Origin: Phellopilus nigrolimitatus
Taxonomy: Eukaryota; Basidiomycota; Agaricomycetes; Hymenochaetales; Hymenochaetaceae
Assembly (NCBI GenBank): GCA_021029095.1
Contig: JAJOHG010000113.1
Span: 23,006-87,005, forward strand
Direction of reading: 5' to 3'
DNA length: 64,000 bases
Every line of letters starts with the position of its first letter. Position 1 is the first letter of the stretch. Below the pieces are notes generated by a model. It made no database searches. It saw nothing but the letters and a program-made list of their open reading frames with translations, and was not told the origin of the DNA. Positions 1 through 11,526 of the stretch are shown here, piece after piece. The position numbers were made by a program, and so were the translations under genes.

Positions 1-325
1 AACAAATTTGATTACGGAAAACAACGGCTGCCAAAACCTTGATATGCCTTCCTCGTCTTTTTGTCTCGAAGCGTGCAAGATTGTAGATCTAGACCATAAG
101 GGCGTGCACGATAACTGGAAGTCATGAGCGTCGTCAACTTCATAAGACCCGTCGCAACCATTTGGCCTCTTGATTCTAACTTGCTGCTTAAACATCCGCA
201 ACGCTCGCTTCCCTAGACATTACTGAAAGCCTTCAGCCAATGTCCTATCTTTTGCTATAGAGGCACTTCCACATTTCTGCAAGCGCGTAGCTGGTCATAC
301 GAGAATTCAATTTCACGTGTGTGCT

Positions 326-3300
326 ATGGAATCCACGGTGATTGGATGATCTTGTATTAATCCTCGTCGATTGCACTAAATCGCCTGCTCTCTTCCTTAG
401 CTTGAGAGTATCTTGGAAGATTATAAAGCCTTAAAGCAGGAGATTTTCGACAAACAAAAGAACAACACCTTAGGCTCGTCTTCGTCAGACGCTTTTTTGT
501 CGGATTTCTGGGATGACGTGATCAGGTAGGTTCAAGCGTAAATATCAGGCATTTCCAATGCTTAGCGAACATGCAGCGGCGAAATATTTGTTATGAGGAA
601 AATTCAGTCCAAGAGACTGGCAGAGGAGGTAGCAGCTACTGCACAAGCGAGCTGGACTTGGCTGTTCAATTCTGGGCAAAAAAGAGTCACCGACTGGTCG
701 GAAAAGTCTTTCATTACTTCGCATGAAAATCAACTGAAAACTTACCGCCTCATCCTCCGAGTAATATAACCTTCTATCTCATGCTTTTCTGCTTAGAAGT
801 GGCTAAAAAAAATCTCTTAGAAAACGACCCTATTATGGGAGAAAACGCAGTCCGTGTTTGATCTTGTGAACGGCGATAAAGCTACCAATTTGCGCAATAT
901 TTCTTCGGCGATATACTTAGATCCAAGTAAGCTTAAAGCTCGGTTTCTTACGCGTATACTTACCACTGCTGGTAGTTTCTGAAGAGAATGAGACTGCGGA
1001 GCTCTGCGTAGCAAGCAAAGGTCTGCCTGTGTCTCTGTTATTGGTATATATCTGATGTCATATATTTGTAGAAGTCGTTTACAAAAGAACTGTAAAGATA
1101 CTGTATCTCTGCCAGACGGTGGTTCGAATTGTCGGCCAGTTCGCTTTGGTAGGTGCATGTGTCAATGTCAAAATTCTTATCCTCACGATTGGTTTCAGAG
1201 CCGTTCAGATAGCAAGGAGATTATGCGACTAGTCTCCCAGTCTAAGCTGCCAAGTGAAAGAACCAATTTCCATCAGCTCCTTGGGAATTCAGGGGAAGCA
1301 AGGCTTATGAGTGATCGCGTGCTGACACTTTTGAACTCCACTGTCCTTTTAAATAGAAAGCATAACCGAGTGGGCGAACCCCTTTCGAGGCTCATCAGAA
1401 GAGCAAGCTCGTAAGTACCCTAATGGACTGTACTCTAAGTATGTACTGACACTTGTGAATAGAGCTGTTCAGAAATACGAGCTCCTGACGATATCACCTG
1501 ACAATCTGTCTAGCCCATCCGTCCGCTCGCTCCGTGATGAGACTATGAAACTCGTAGAGGAATGGAAAGAAGAACATGAGGTGCGCAAACTCAAACAAAA
1601 GTGATGCCTTTTTGATAGTAATGTAGTCTTATAGTGTTTTGGTGACTTCATAGTTGAGCACGGGGTCGAGGTAGAAAGCAGAGGTTATTTGTTTCTGTTT
1701 AGGGCTGATTTCCCTCTGACGTGCATTTATTTTCTTATTTACTTTGTATTCCAGCTTCATCTCTCGATGCTCGCTCCCCTTCCGTGCCAGATGAGAGGAA
1801 GGCTCCGCCTCTCTTTTATCCTCATGCTGGGAATTACAATTATGAATTCATCTCGGAGAGTATGTTACTTTTTATAATTTTCCTCCCCTTTCCGCCCTCA
1901 AGATTTGCACTGTGCATAGACATAGCACACGAGTTGAACCTCGAGGTTCTTTGGAATGGCAAGCCCAAAGCATTTGGCATGACGGAACTATATAGCGAGA
2001 ATGGAGCATTCGCTGTGGCTTACAAATTTAAACTTCCAAAGAGTCAACAGGTTAGCTGCAACAACATTTATTGAAGCGTGTACTTATGACATACTTCGAT
2101 TCTGAATTGAATTTTGAAGTTTACTCTCGATACGCCGAACGGAAGGGTAGCGTGGGATGTCTCAGAGGTTCGTTTCCCTCCGTGAAAGTTGCTTGTTCCA
2201 TTTATCTCACAGCGAGAGTCACTACGACAGATTGCCGTGAAGGTCATCAAAACTGTCAATGAGCCTGACAAAGCTTGCGACTCAGTCAAACAAAATTGTG
2301 TGGTGAGTGAAGAACACTATTTGTAGAAACTGTTCTCACATTTCATCAAGCGCATTGTCAGAGAAATGAACGTCTGGAGCAAATTGAAACACGAGAATAT
2401 CCTTCCACTCCTCGGTCTATGGGAAAACTTCAAGCCGAACTCGTATACTGTTCCTGTCTCGCCTTGGATGACGAATGGCACGCTCAAGAGATACTCGGAA
2501 AACGAACTCAGCATGTTGCAACGTTTATCCATTGTTAGTCTAATCCTCGGAAATGTTTCTGAACTTGCCATGCTGAGTTACAAATTCACAGATGCGCGAT
2601 ATAGCTCGAGCGTTGGAATACAGTTGCGTCTCCCTTCTCTTCACGTCTTCAATTCTGATTTTAAATTTTCTCTCTTTAGTGCATAATCATGAAAAGGGTG
2701 ATATAGCGCATGCCGATCTCAAACCTGTATGTGTTTTTCTTTCTTTTCAAACCTCTTTAGACGACGCTTCACTCATGTTTCTAAAAGGACAATATTCTTG
2801 TAAAAGATGGGAGTGCATATCTCTGCGACTTCGGACTTTCGCATCTGCACGGCAGAAGTGAGGGCTTTACCTTAGAACAACACGGAAACAACAGGTGGAA
2901 GGCGCCCGAAATGATTAGCGCAAGTATTGAAGAGAAAATGAAATTCAAGCCAACGTGTGCGAACGATATCTATTCCTTCGGTCTTATATTCTTATTTGTA
3001 AGTCTTATTTAATTTTATGGACTATCACTAACTAATCTGTCCAGGTTATCTGGAAGGACCTTCCATGGAAGGCGCATGATGAAGCGGTGATATATGATGT
3101 GCGTCGCGACAGACCTGAGTTGTCCCCGATGGCAGACAGTACGCGTGATGAGGTCGACCTTAATCACCTTCAGTTAATGGAGGAGTGCTGGAGATGGGAG
3201 CCTTTGCTACGTATTACGGCAAGGCTCCTGCTGGAAAACCTTTTGCAGAAACTCATTGACGCAGAGGAGTTGATGGCAAAGCATGTAACAGAGAAGGGAG

Positions 3301-3392
3301 AGGGCGCCGCGAAACCAGAAAATGTCAAACGAGAATATGATACGACATTTTACTTACGCCCTCCATTTCATAAGCCCTCACTGTCGAATTGA
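326..3392 (+). CDS. Protein kinase, Agaricomycete type, many exons
   Basis: Ser/Thr-type protein kinase-like gene of roughly a dozen short exons. The start at 326 gives a four-codon first exon (326-337) joined to an exon at 401 (LESILEDYK), then exons at 577-760 and from 821. About 300 residues without a recognised domain precede the kinase. Joined exons give IAVKVI (ATP-binding lysine, near 2245), KLKHENILPLLG, ALEYMHNHEKGDIAHADLKP with a HAD catalytic loop instead of HRD (exons near 2592 and 2681), DFGLSH (near 2834) and RWKAPEM (near 2900). The aspartates of the catalytic loop and DFG are kept, so it may be active. The stop is at 3390-3392 after a hydrophilic tail. Substrate is unknown. 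Exon joins between 920 and 1460 are uncertain. Confident as a kinase, less so on the exact model. Confidence 0.8.
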
Positions 3393-3481
3393 TGCTTCCT
3401 ACCATTTTTAACTTATTGCTTACAATTTCTTGCTATTAGTTATTACGAGAAGGTCTCAGGTGTCCCAAATAGGTATTAATT

Positions 3482-3665
3482 TGCCGATCCCATCCCGAGC
3501 TTACTTCAGCAGTGCAAATATACTTGTACATTTTTCAGCTCACTTATTCCACATTGCTAAGAGAGATAGAGCGCGGTTTTGAGATCAGGTACGCTCAGGG
3601 TATGACCCCATATTTTTTTCTTCTATGATTACTTCCTGGTTGGGAAGATATACAACCCGACAGAC
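3482..3665 (+). repeat. Left arm of long inverted repeat
   Basis: Begins TGCCGATCCC and ends CCCGACAGAC. It pairs with 4579-4757 in reverse orientation with scattered mismatches and small gaps. Confidence 0.7.
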
Positions 3666-4262
3666 TTGCTGACAAATTATCGCATCCTTATTTCACACAG
3701 TCCGAAAAGCAAACGTTCAGCTCTCACAGCTGGTATCTAGTTTATCTAGATACAAAATTTTACCGCTATTGCCTGGGCGAAGGAGCAGGCGCCCTTCTTC
3801 CAGCTTCTTTCCCTTTGAGACGCAATAGGCGAAACAACACTGCAGGGATCGGGATCCAAACTTCCTCGATTTAACACTGAATTGTCGAGGTTGAGAACTG
3901 GTATTGTCTCTCCGACACCCACACAACCCAACGGTCATCCACGACGATGCTTTCCATGTCACAGACCTCAGTTCTCAGCTTGAACTCCTCATCCACGCTT
4001 GGATGACGGACGAGAGCCTCAGGAAATACGGTGTGTGCGCGGAACGGTCGCAGAGCCGAAGTGATATACATAGTGGATATATTTGAGGAACAGGGTTGGA
4101 AGCATTGATAGAGAACGCAGAAGATATCTGTACTTGTTTCTTTGTAGATGTATGTTCGTTCGTAAGTACGCCAGTATTTGATAATGAAGTCGTGAGGTCT
4201 GGAGACGATCGTTACATAAGCAAGAAATTCTCGACGGCGGTTGCGGTCACGCATGATCAGGC

Positions 4263-4472
4263 ATGTGGGACTGGCTCGCGCGCAAGAAGCCTAAGTCGCA
4301 CTCAGACAAGCCCAAGTCTGCGAGGAAAAACGCCACGTCGCGGTTTGCTCGACCCCATCCGCATTGTTATTCACGTCACGATTATGACACCCGTGTGCAT
4401 GCCCTCCTCGCGAAACATCTCAAGCACAAGCAAATGGTCATGGCTGGTAATCGCGAAAGGCTCGATTCATAA
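4263..4472 (+). CDS. Small basic protein inside the inverted-repeat element
   Basis: A 69-codon frame starting MWDWLARKKPKSHSDKPK and ending RERLDS. It is rich in Lys, Arg and His. Its third codon positions are strongly C/G, unlike the surrounding non-coding DNA, which argues that it is or was translated. A stop lies just upstream in frame, so either the ATG at 4263 is the start or an intron acceptor precedes it. It sits wholly within the segment flanked by inverted repeats. No family is recognised. A frame on the other strand (4254 down to 3871) also has protein-like stretches (ALRPFRAHTVFPEAL), so coding strand is not certain. Confidence 0.35.
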   Translation: MWDWLARKKPKSHSDKPKSARKNATSRFARPHPHCYSRHDYDTRVHALLAKHLKHKQMVMAGNRERLDS

Positions 4473-4578
4473 AGAACTCTAGCGCATCATCCCAACTGCA
4501 GCTACGTTTTGTGACGCCTTCCTCGGTCTCCTCTTGGGCGAAGACTTGCTATATTAGTATATTTACGGTTTACCTGTA

Positions 4579-4757
4579 GTCTGTCGGGTTGAACATCTCC
4601 TAAACCAGAGGGTAATCATAGAAGAAAAAAATATGGGGTCATACCTGGAGTGTACCTAATCTCAAGACTGCGCTCGGTTTCTCTTAGCAATGTGGAATAT
4701 GAAAGTTGAAAAATGTAAAAGTATATTCTCGCTGCTTAAGTGCGGGAAGGATCGGCA
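4579..4757 (-). repeat. Right arm of long inverted repeat
   Basis: Reverse complement of 3482-3665. The outer end is the ATCGGCA block and the inner end begins GTCTGTCGGGTTG. Confidence 0.7.
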
Positions 4758-4951
4758 CGTCTGTTTTTACAGTACGCGCGGCGACAACATCCACCGCCGT
4801 ATGTTACATGTCAGTATATTACATATCAGTTACAACAGCGGCAAGAAAACAAATCTTCAAACTCATTATTCAATCTCACCTCGGGACCAGCAAGGAGTTG
4901 TCACTAACCGATGCACCCGGGAAAAGGCGCCTGGCAGGGCCCCTCTCCTTC

Positions 4952-6666
4952 TCACATCCCCCCCTCGGCTCCCAGCCCCAGCCTCACCTCCGCATTGCTC
5001 GTCGTCAAGTGCGCCCAGCCCCTTCCATGGCGCTCGCCCCACTCGCCCCACCATACGCTCCCGTCCATCCTCGCCCCTCCCCCGCGCCGCACCTCCACCT
5101 CGCGTTCTCGCCCGCGTCCGCTCGGGTCCGCCACGCGCCCGTCGTAGTCGACGCGCGGCGCGGCGCGGACCACGGAGGTGCACAGCGAAAACGTGCCCTC
5201 GAAGGCCGGGTGCAGCGCCGCGTGCGCGCGCGCGTTCGAGGTCTTTAGAGTGAGGGATAGCGGCGCGGAGGGGGAGTGCGAGGGGAACAGGAGAGTGTTG
5301 GGCGCGCTGGACGTGAGCGCCTGAATGGCGAAGCCCGGTGTGCCTTGGGGCGCGGAGAGTACGACGGAGGTGTTTATCGCGCTTTTTGTTTCGATTCAAC
5401 CAGATTGGAACGGGAAGGAAGAGGCGGGAGAGGAGTGACGCACCCGTTGCTCGTCTTGAGGAGTAGTTCGGTCGCGCGCGAGCTCGCGCTGCCTCCGCCG
5501 GCGTGCGACATGGAGACGGACGCGCCGATGATCGCGTTGGACGTGACGAGCTTGAGCGAGGAAGACGTATGGTACGAACCCGTGATGGGCGCATTAGACG
5601 TCTTGAGCGTGGCGGCCTGCACGCCTACATTCTGTTATTTTTTTCAAATTATGAGTTATGTCGTATACCAATAGGACTGGAGCAGGCGGAAAGCAGACCT
5701 CTGCGGCGATGCCCGCGTTGCTCGTCTTCAGGTCGAGCGCGCCGAACGCAAGGCCCGCCGCGAGTCCGTGGCGGAAGTTGCTAAAATCCGTCTCGAGCTT
5801 CTTGTATACGCGCCCCGGCGCCGCGGGAAGGCGCAAGACAACGTCGAAGCGCAACATGTCGCGCGGGCGCAGCGCGCGCCCCGCACGCCAGTTGTGTGGT
5901 GTGAATATGCCTACGCCGTGTTCCTGTGCGTCGTGATTTCTGTTCTCATCGAGCTGGAGGTGGGCATCCGCCCCGGAGGCGTTCCGCGTGAGCCGGCAGA
6001 CGGAGGCGCGCGCGAGCGCCTCGGGTACCCAATAGCCCACGCGCACGTCGACGGTGGCTATGTCTGTTTCGGACGCTGTGTCGGAAGTGGCGGGCTCGAT
6101 GCGCACGGAGCCGTGTGCGAGCGAGCCGCGCGAGAGGAGGTAGAGACCCTCGGCGCCCGCGGGGAGCGTGAAGGAGACCTGAGAGTGGTACGGCGGGGCG
6201 TCCATTTTTTCCTTGGCCGGAATGTCTTGGGCGAGTGAATCTTGCGCTTCAAAGTCGACTTGGAGGGGCGAGAGCGACGCAGGCCAGTCCGTGCGCTCGA
6301 CGCACGCGCCGACCTCGCCCCTGGCGAACTCGGGCCAGTCGGTCGCAATGCCCTGTCATTATCGCGTTGGGATAGGGGAAGAGGATATGAATGAAGTGAA
6401 GGAGGTGGGCTCACCCGGTGTGCGCGGTGCCTGCTGACGTCCGCGAGGTCGAGGGCGCTGCGCACGAGCATGGCGAGCAGCAGCCAGACGAGCAGCGCGG
6501 CGGCGAGAAAGCGCCAGAAATGGCGCCGCGCGGGCTCGCCGCAGAGGAAGGACGTGGCCGGGGTGCACAGCTGCATGCCTAGTCTAACTGTGCTGGTGCT
6601 GGGGGAGTTGGAGCTGGAGAGAGAGCGTGTAGAGTGATTGGACTCGGTGAGGTCCTTCAAAATCAT
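4952..6666 (-). CDS. Single-pass membrane protein with repeated KTSNA blocks
   Basis: The start at 6666 gives about 30 polar residues, then MQLCTPATSFLCGEPARRH and one membrane helix (FLAAALLVWLLLAMLV). After an intron near 6417-6355 comes a long outer domain. It contains at least five copies of a short motif: LKTSNAGI, LKTSNAPI, LVTSNAII, LKTSNG and LKTSNARA, with LTTSNAEV near the C-terminus. Each is followed by a beta-like stretch. This spacing resembles DUF4097/adhesin-like beta-solenoid domains, also seen in uncharacterised basidiomycete membrane proteins. Further introns fall near 5690-5620 and 5445-5370. The stop is at 4952, for a total near 480 residues. The expected role is a type II membrane protein with an exposed beta-helix. 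The reaction or partner is unknown. The exon just before the last one is the least sure. Confidence 0.7.
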
Positions 6667-6998
6667 CAGTCAGCGTCCTGCGTTAGGGAACGGGGAGCAG
6701 GAAGCAAAACGAGTGCTGTGCGCTGCGTACGGAGGACGGAGGGCGAGGCTTGGGCGAGACTATAAGCTCTGTGGGGATGCTCGTAGTGGGGCTGATGAAA
6801 GTGAAGGCGCAGCATCGCGCGTACTGCGTCTCGCAGCAGAAGCGTGTTCACAAGCTTCCGGGCCATTCAGTTTCTGAGTCGCGCAGCGTGCGTAGTGATA
6901 TACGACAGAGGGGTCGACGTCGATGACTGGGAAGAATCTCCTTGACGAACGTTTTAGGCGCATCGCAGGGCTCGGTACCAACTGCTTTTGCTCCCGCT

Positions 6999-7145
6999 AT
7001 GATCTTTCTCCGCCTGGTTTCCCGCCTCACCGTCGTGCTTCTCTTCTGCTCGCCTGTTCATGCGCTCGGAGTTCGTCTGCGGGGCTCCAATACGCATCCC
7101 ATAACTAATAGAGTCGCGGGTGCTATAGCTTCGTATGACTCCTAG
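6999..7145 (+). CDS. Possible short secreted peptide or first exon
   Basis: A 48-codon frame opening MIFLRLVSRLTVVLLFCSP then VHALG, which looks like a signal peptide with a cleavage site after VHA. About 28 polar residues follow before the stop. It lies upstream of, and divergent from, the membrane protein ending at 6666. It could be a very small secreted protein, or exon 1 of a longer gene whose intron (ending TTTTTCAG near 7156) would be unusually short. No homologue is recognised. Confidence 0.25.
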   Translation: MIFLRLVSRLTVVLLFCSPVHALGVRLRGSNTHPITNRVAGAIASYDS

Positions 7146-7310
7146 CTCTTTTTCAGGCTCAACCTGCGCAGGCATCCAGGCCACTTCTGGTGTTGTCGGT
7201 TCCAAGACAAAGAATAACAGACTCGCAGTTTAGTAACGTATATTGCATACGAGCCGAACACGTTTCACTGTGGGCCCCAGAAATAAATTATAACTCAACC
7301 GGAGTAAGAA

Positions 7311-8950
7311 ATGATGTCTAGTCTGAGCTCGCTCACTCATTCCTCATTCTCCGAGAAGAGTAGGATTGCTGACGAGCCATTAGTGCTCCAAATGGAAAAT
7401 GACTCGATTCCAGATGCACTAGAAAAACAACGCGAGCGGGCAGAAGTAATGTCCGAGCGTGTCCGGGAGTTCCGATATCTGCTAGAGGGACAGCTAGGCG
7501 GCGAGGGGCGAGGCGAGTGCAAACTTTTTTGAAGGCAGTTGACCAAGTTCTTGGAGGCAGGCACAGACTTATGGTACTTATCTGCGTTACCTTTCACCGT
7601 CTCTCCAAACCTCCAACCCTCAGAGCCCAAGAGACGATGGAGCTAGTGTAGCGCTGTCCGCAAGTGAAAGAAAGAGAACCTCAGAATATTTGCGGCATAG
7701 AGTCTAGCAAGTACAAGAGTAAATCGCAAAGCGGGATTCCTCTGGACTTTCAGATTGCTGGTCATGCAAAACTCGGCGGCTCAGGCAAGTAGGTATCTGC
7801 GAATATAAACATGTTTTCGTCCAAAGGCTACCCGTGAACAGGCGCACCGATATCGCTTCGTCCCCCGCCCGCAGGACTCCAGCTGGCGGTATCCAATAGC
7901 AAGCTCGGTTTGGAACGCGCTGGGAAAGCCAAAACTCCAAATGCGGCGAAGAATATTCAGCCCCTTGAGACATCTCGCACGACGAACCGGGCTCGTCTCC
8001 TATTCCAGCCTTGTCCATAAGTCAAGTCCAGAAATGATAGTGTCTGTAGGACCAACAAAAGCCTCGCTGTTAACAGGCTCGTAGACGAGAGGGAGTCGGA
8101 CGAAGTCGTAATCACAACATCTCATCTGTGTCCAAGTCCCCCTACGGTGTGATGTATTCCTGCGCCAATGGTCCTGCAATTCCGCGTGAGTCCCATAACG
8201 TTTACAAGGAGGTTCAGGCAACGGGATTGCTCGAAGAAAGAAGGGTGGTGCAGGAGAAGAGAGATAGACTCACTAACAGCAGCCTCCTACTCGTCATCGC
8301 CATCAGACACGATATCCAAGTCCTCCGCCTTAAGCTTCTTTGACGACTCTGCGTCTGCGTCCGAAGGTTTCGTAGTTCACTAGCGTAGGTCACATTGGTG
8401 CCACCACCGACGTAAAGAGTCTTCCAGAGTTCATCTTCAACGTTTGCAGCGGGCAGACGTGCATTAACTTGATCTAGTCAGCTTGAAGGATGAAATTTTG
8501 TGCTGATCCAGCAAGGAAAGTCGATACAGCGACACGTCGTAATCCTTCGAAGCCGGCAAATCGATGTAGCACGAGCATTCATTTGAGGCAAAGCATTCAT
8601 GCCTGCAATTTCTCGACCAGGTGGATTGCCGAAATCCACTGCATGGTTTAAGGATACAGCCAGAAAAGATGAATGGTACGAGCAAGGTACGACACGCAAG
8701 AGACAAGCTTCGTGCCGACACGTGCTGTCTCGTTGTCGCATCCAGCCAACATCGTCGGCTTCGCTACTTCACGGTCTTCAACACAATTTCAGCATCGAAA
8801 CCGTCGCCAACAAACGCAGAGTTTGAACCGACATTGACGTCTCTTCGACTCCGCGTGCGTCCGAATAGCCGCCTATGCCGAGATTGTAGCTGCTCTGTTG
8901 AGCCTGCTCGTTTAAAGTGCGTGTAATTTCCAGTATAGAAACTCAATTGG
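7311..8950 (-). repeat. R1 dispersed repeat, copy a (with coiled-coil-like segment)
   Basis: Similar to 17330-18200, 29450-30400, 33190-33791/35423-35720 and, reversed, 10590-11060. The part at 7311-7640 recurs at about 32740-33130 and in shortened form at 10935-11060. On the + strand it is open here (7311-7532) and reads as a charged helical stretch (KQRERAEVMSERVREF), but in the other copies it has stops. The part at 8460-8900 shares blocks such as GATACAGCGACACGTCGTAA and GTGCCGACACGTGCTG with the other copies. The minus strand near 8265-8370 reads as an acidic/basic peptide (KKLKAEDLDIVSDGDDE) close to a GTGAGT donor, like the acidic exons of the SAP-like genes nearby. Confidence 0.6.
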
Positions 8951-9289
8951 CAAATGACGAACGTACCTCTACTTCTTTATTTCGTGCAATTGGTGCGAGC
9001 GGCGGTTTTTCGCCTTCAAATCAAGTCCAGTTTATCTTCAAGATCTCATACATACTATAAGTACAACCGTACTTGTTACATGCAAAATAATCCGCTCATA
9101 AAGCCCAAGGAAAGCAACCAGTTGTACCAAGACGAAGTGCAAATTAAATGGAAATGGAAAGGGAGGGCTCGCAAGTGCCCGACTCCCCCTTCCTGCGCTT
9201 GGCAGGCTCATACGCCACCCTCCTTCCGAGCCTTCCGCAGCTCTTCCGCTCTCCTTTATAAAGGCAGAGACCGCTGGCGCGTCATACTA

Positions 9290-10486
9290 TCAAAGGTCCT
9301 CGATGGTCCTAAAAAACCCCACTGTCCTGCATCGTGGAGTCCTCTCAGCTGATTCGGTAGTGGTGTCCTCAGCTGGCCTTGTGCGTGCGACCGCCTCCTC
9401 GATTTCCATCTCCGTCTCGTCCTCCCGCTCTTCCTCTTCCTCCTTTGACCGTCGTGTATAAGAAGCAGCTTCCCAGTCAACTAGACGCAAAGGTCCTATC
9501 CGTGGGATTATCTCCTGTGCCGTGCCTTGCACAGACGTATGTGGGTGGCTGTTGGGCGGGCCCGTAGTCGAGTGTGGAGACGAGGCTGGCACACCGATCG
9601 TAAAAAACTCAGGGTCACGAAAATTTACTGCAGATGTCACGGCTTCGGGAGGCGACGGTGCGCGAGACCCAACGGCTCTGTCTTGAGGGCGCATCAAGCC
9701 GGATGATGAGGACGGCAGAGATGACTCCTGGTTTGGGACTCGGGAGTCTGCAAGAACCTGTGTCTGAGAGCTCCGCTGTCGCTTCTGTTTTCGTGGAGCT
9801 AATGCGATTCAGACACAATAGAAAACAAACAGAGTATGGATAGAAATGACGAGACTCACTGCTTGTTGATTCCTGGCCGGATTCACCAGACTCAATCTCG
9901 ATGGCCTTGCGTTTCCCGGCGCGTACCCTGGATATAGTCTCAACCCCTCCAGCCTTAGCGTCGGAGCCCCTGGTGCTGGGAAGCGTCTCGCTAGTATTCA
10001 CCTCTTCGTTGTCACCGTCGCCGTGTCCGCCAGCTACGTGGTTCATCTCTTCTCTGCACCAGGCACAATGCGCAGGCTGTCGTCAATGCACGATATGCAG
10101 AAATGTTGAAAAAGCGAACGTACTCGATTTTCTCTCGCCTCTCAAACAGCCTCTTCTTGATATCCTCCTTCCGTCCTTTGCAATTAAGGCCGATCTTCTA
10201 CGTATGGAGACCGTGTCGATCAGCAACGAGCGGTGGTGACGATGAAAAGGAAGTAGAGCAGACTCACTTTTGCGAGCATGCTCAGCTGCTTGTGCTTCCA
10301 TTCTTCGAGAATCTCTTTAGGAGGGATTGATAATGTGCCCTTGTGGATTGGTACGCCCCGAGCTGACGGCTTGATAAAAGCGCGCTTCCGGGGCTCGCCT
10401 ACGGATTTCTTTTCTATTGTTGACATCTGAGCTTTCTCAGCAGCTTTTGTCTTAGCTGCGCGGGTCAAGGTTTGTCTGGGGAACAT
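9290..10486 (-). CDS. SAP-like nuclear protein, family member 1
   Basis: Four exons on the minus strand. Exon 1 (10486-10268) is basic and ends KQLSMLAK. Exon 2 (from about 10193) reads IGLNCKGRKEDIKKRLFER. Joined, these give a good SAP/HeH pattern (two helices round a G-x-x-C-x-G-R-K turn). Exon 3 holds a Gly/Asp-rich stretch and the nuclear-signal-like AGKRKAIEIE, ending at a GTGAGT donor near 9858. Exon 4 starts with a basic cluster (PRKQKRQR) and runs through a Ser/Pro-rich, disordered and then Glu-rich region (RRSKEEEEEREDE) to a stop at 9290. Total is near 330 residues. The upstream flank (10500-10640) resembles that of the other members but lacks the double GTTCATTGTG motif. Likely a nucleic-acid-binding nuclear protein. 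The SAP assignment is by pattern only. Confidence 0.65.
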
Positions 10487-10589
10487 GGTGGACTTCGAGG
10501 ATGGGACTTGGGTGGAGGGACGTGATAGTAGCGGTTGAAGAAATAAAGGGAGCGAGACCGCGTATTTGAAGCCTCAGTCACGCGTGTGG

Positions 10590-11060
10590 CTACTGACATC
10601 CGATCGAGCCACAGAACCCCGCCCCAGGCCCACATGAAGCATCATCTTCTAACATCAAAGACATAAATCGCAGATTGCAGTAATGCATACCTCTCCTGGA
10701 CCTGTCGAGTATGATATTTTGCATGCATCTTGTACAGTTGTGTACGAGAGCTTGAAAACAATTTGAACCGTCGACGAACCGCCGCCAGCACCAATTGCAA
10801 AGTGCCATGAGTCAGCCGGCCAAAAGTATGTCTGTCTTCCCCATCGAGCTTTCATAATGAGTACTGTCAACAACGCACTTTCAACCGAGTAGAGCAGTTT
10901 TAGCGTCGACCGAGACTCGGATGTAGCTGACCTTAAAAGCCTGAATTTGCTTCATCACTCGCTCTTCCTCCAGCAGATATCGGAGCCCCATTGCTTTTCA
11001 AGCACATTAAGAATCGGGACGATTGTTGAAACGCTAATGCCTCGTTAGCAATCCTATTCT
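10590..11060 (+). repeat. R1 dispersed repeat, copy e (opposite orientation, partial)
   Basis: Reverse complement of the tail of the R1 copies (30100-30390), for example GTACGAGAGCTTGAAAACAA at 10742-10761, followed at 10935-11060 by a shortened reverse copy of the 7311-7640 segment. It lies directly upstream of the promoter block of the gene at 11527. Confidence 0.6.
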
Positions 11061-11299
11061 TTTTGGAGAGCTCAGCCTAGAATCTTTCCTCGGTACAGTT
11101 GAATCGAAAAATATTGTATTAAGGTGAAAACTAGATCCAAGGCTCACAATGAGACCTGCTCATCTCAATTTGATATTTATTCAGACTGTGTGCATTCGAC
11201 CGTTATTCTTACGATGTCGGAAATACATGTTCACAACCCAAATAGATACAAATAATGCGTCCCACTCCTGGACCGGCCGGTCGGGTACGATAGCCGGAC

Positions 11300-11330
11300 T
11301 TGCACAATGAACACAATGAACATAATGAAA
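11300..11330 (+). promoter_or_regulatory. Shared upstream motif of the SAP-like family (member 2)
   Basis: TGCACAATGAACACAATGAA followed by CATAATGAAAACC, about 200 bases before the ATG at 11527. A second partial copy (CATAATGAGAACCAG) follows at about 11356. The same motif precedes four other family members. Confidence 0.55.
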
Positions 11331-11526
11331 ACCAGAGCAACACGAACAAAACTAACATAATGAGAACCAGAACAACACGAATACAACCCAACAAACCAAC
11401 ATGTGATGTGTGGCTCTCTCCGTAGGCTTTAAATACGGGGGCTCATTCCCTTTCTCCCTTCAACCACTACCCTATACCACAACTTCAATCCACTTCCGCT
11501 TCCACTTCCACATCCTACCACACCAC

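Larger units (their letters stand above)
3482..4757. mobile_element. Segment bounded by ~180 bp imperfect terminal inverted repeats
   Basis: The 184 bases at 3482-3665 match the reverse complement of 4579-4757 over nearly their whole length. One shared block is GGTATGACCCCATATTTTTT, followed by a second one ending in CAACCCGACAGAC. Similarity stops abruptly at both inner and outer edges. No clear target-site duplication is visible. This fits a non-autonomous DNA element with long inverted repeats, or a rearranged duplicate of one flank. No transposase is encoded. Confidence 0.6.

Noticed and set aside
4866..5594. A 242-codon minus-strand open frame rich in Arg and Ala
   Set aside because: Shadow of the KTSNA membrane protein in another frame. 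Composition reflects GC-rich codons, and the repeats appear only in the chosen frame.
5658..6238. Overlapping + strand frames of 92 and 156 codons
   Set aside because: Shadows of the minus-strand membrane protein, with no family features.
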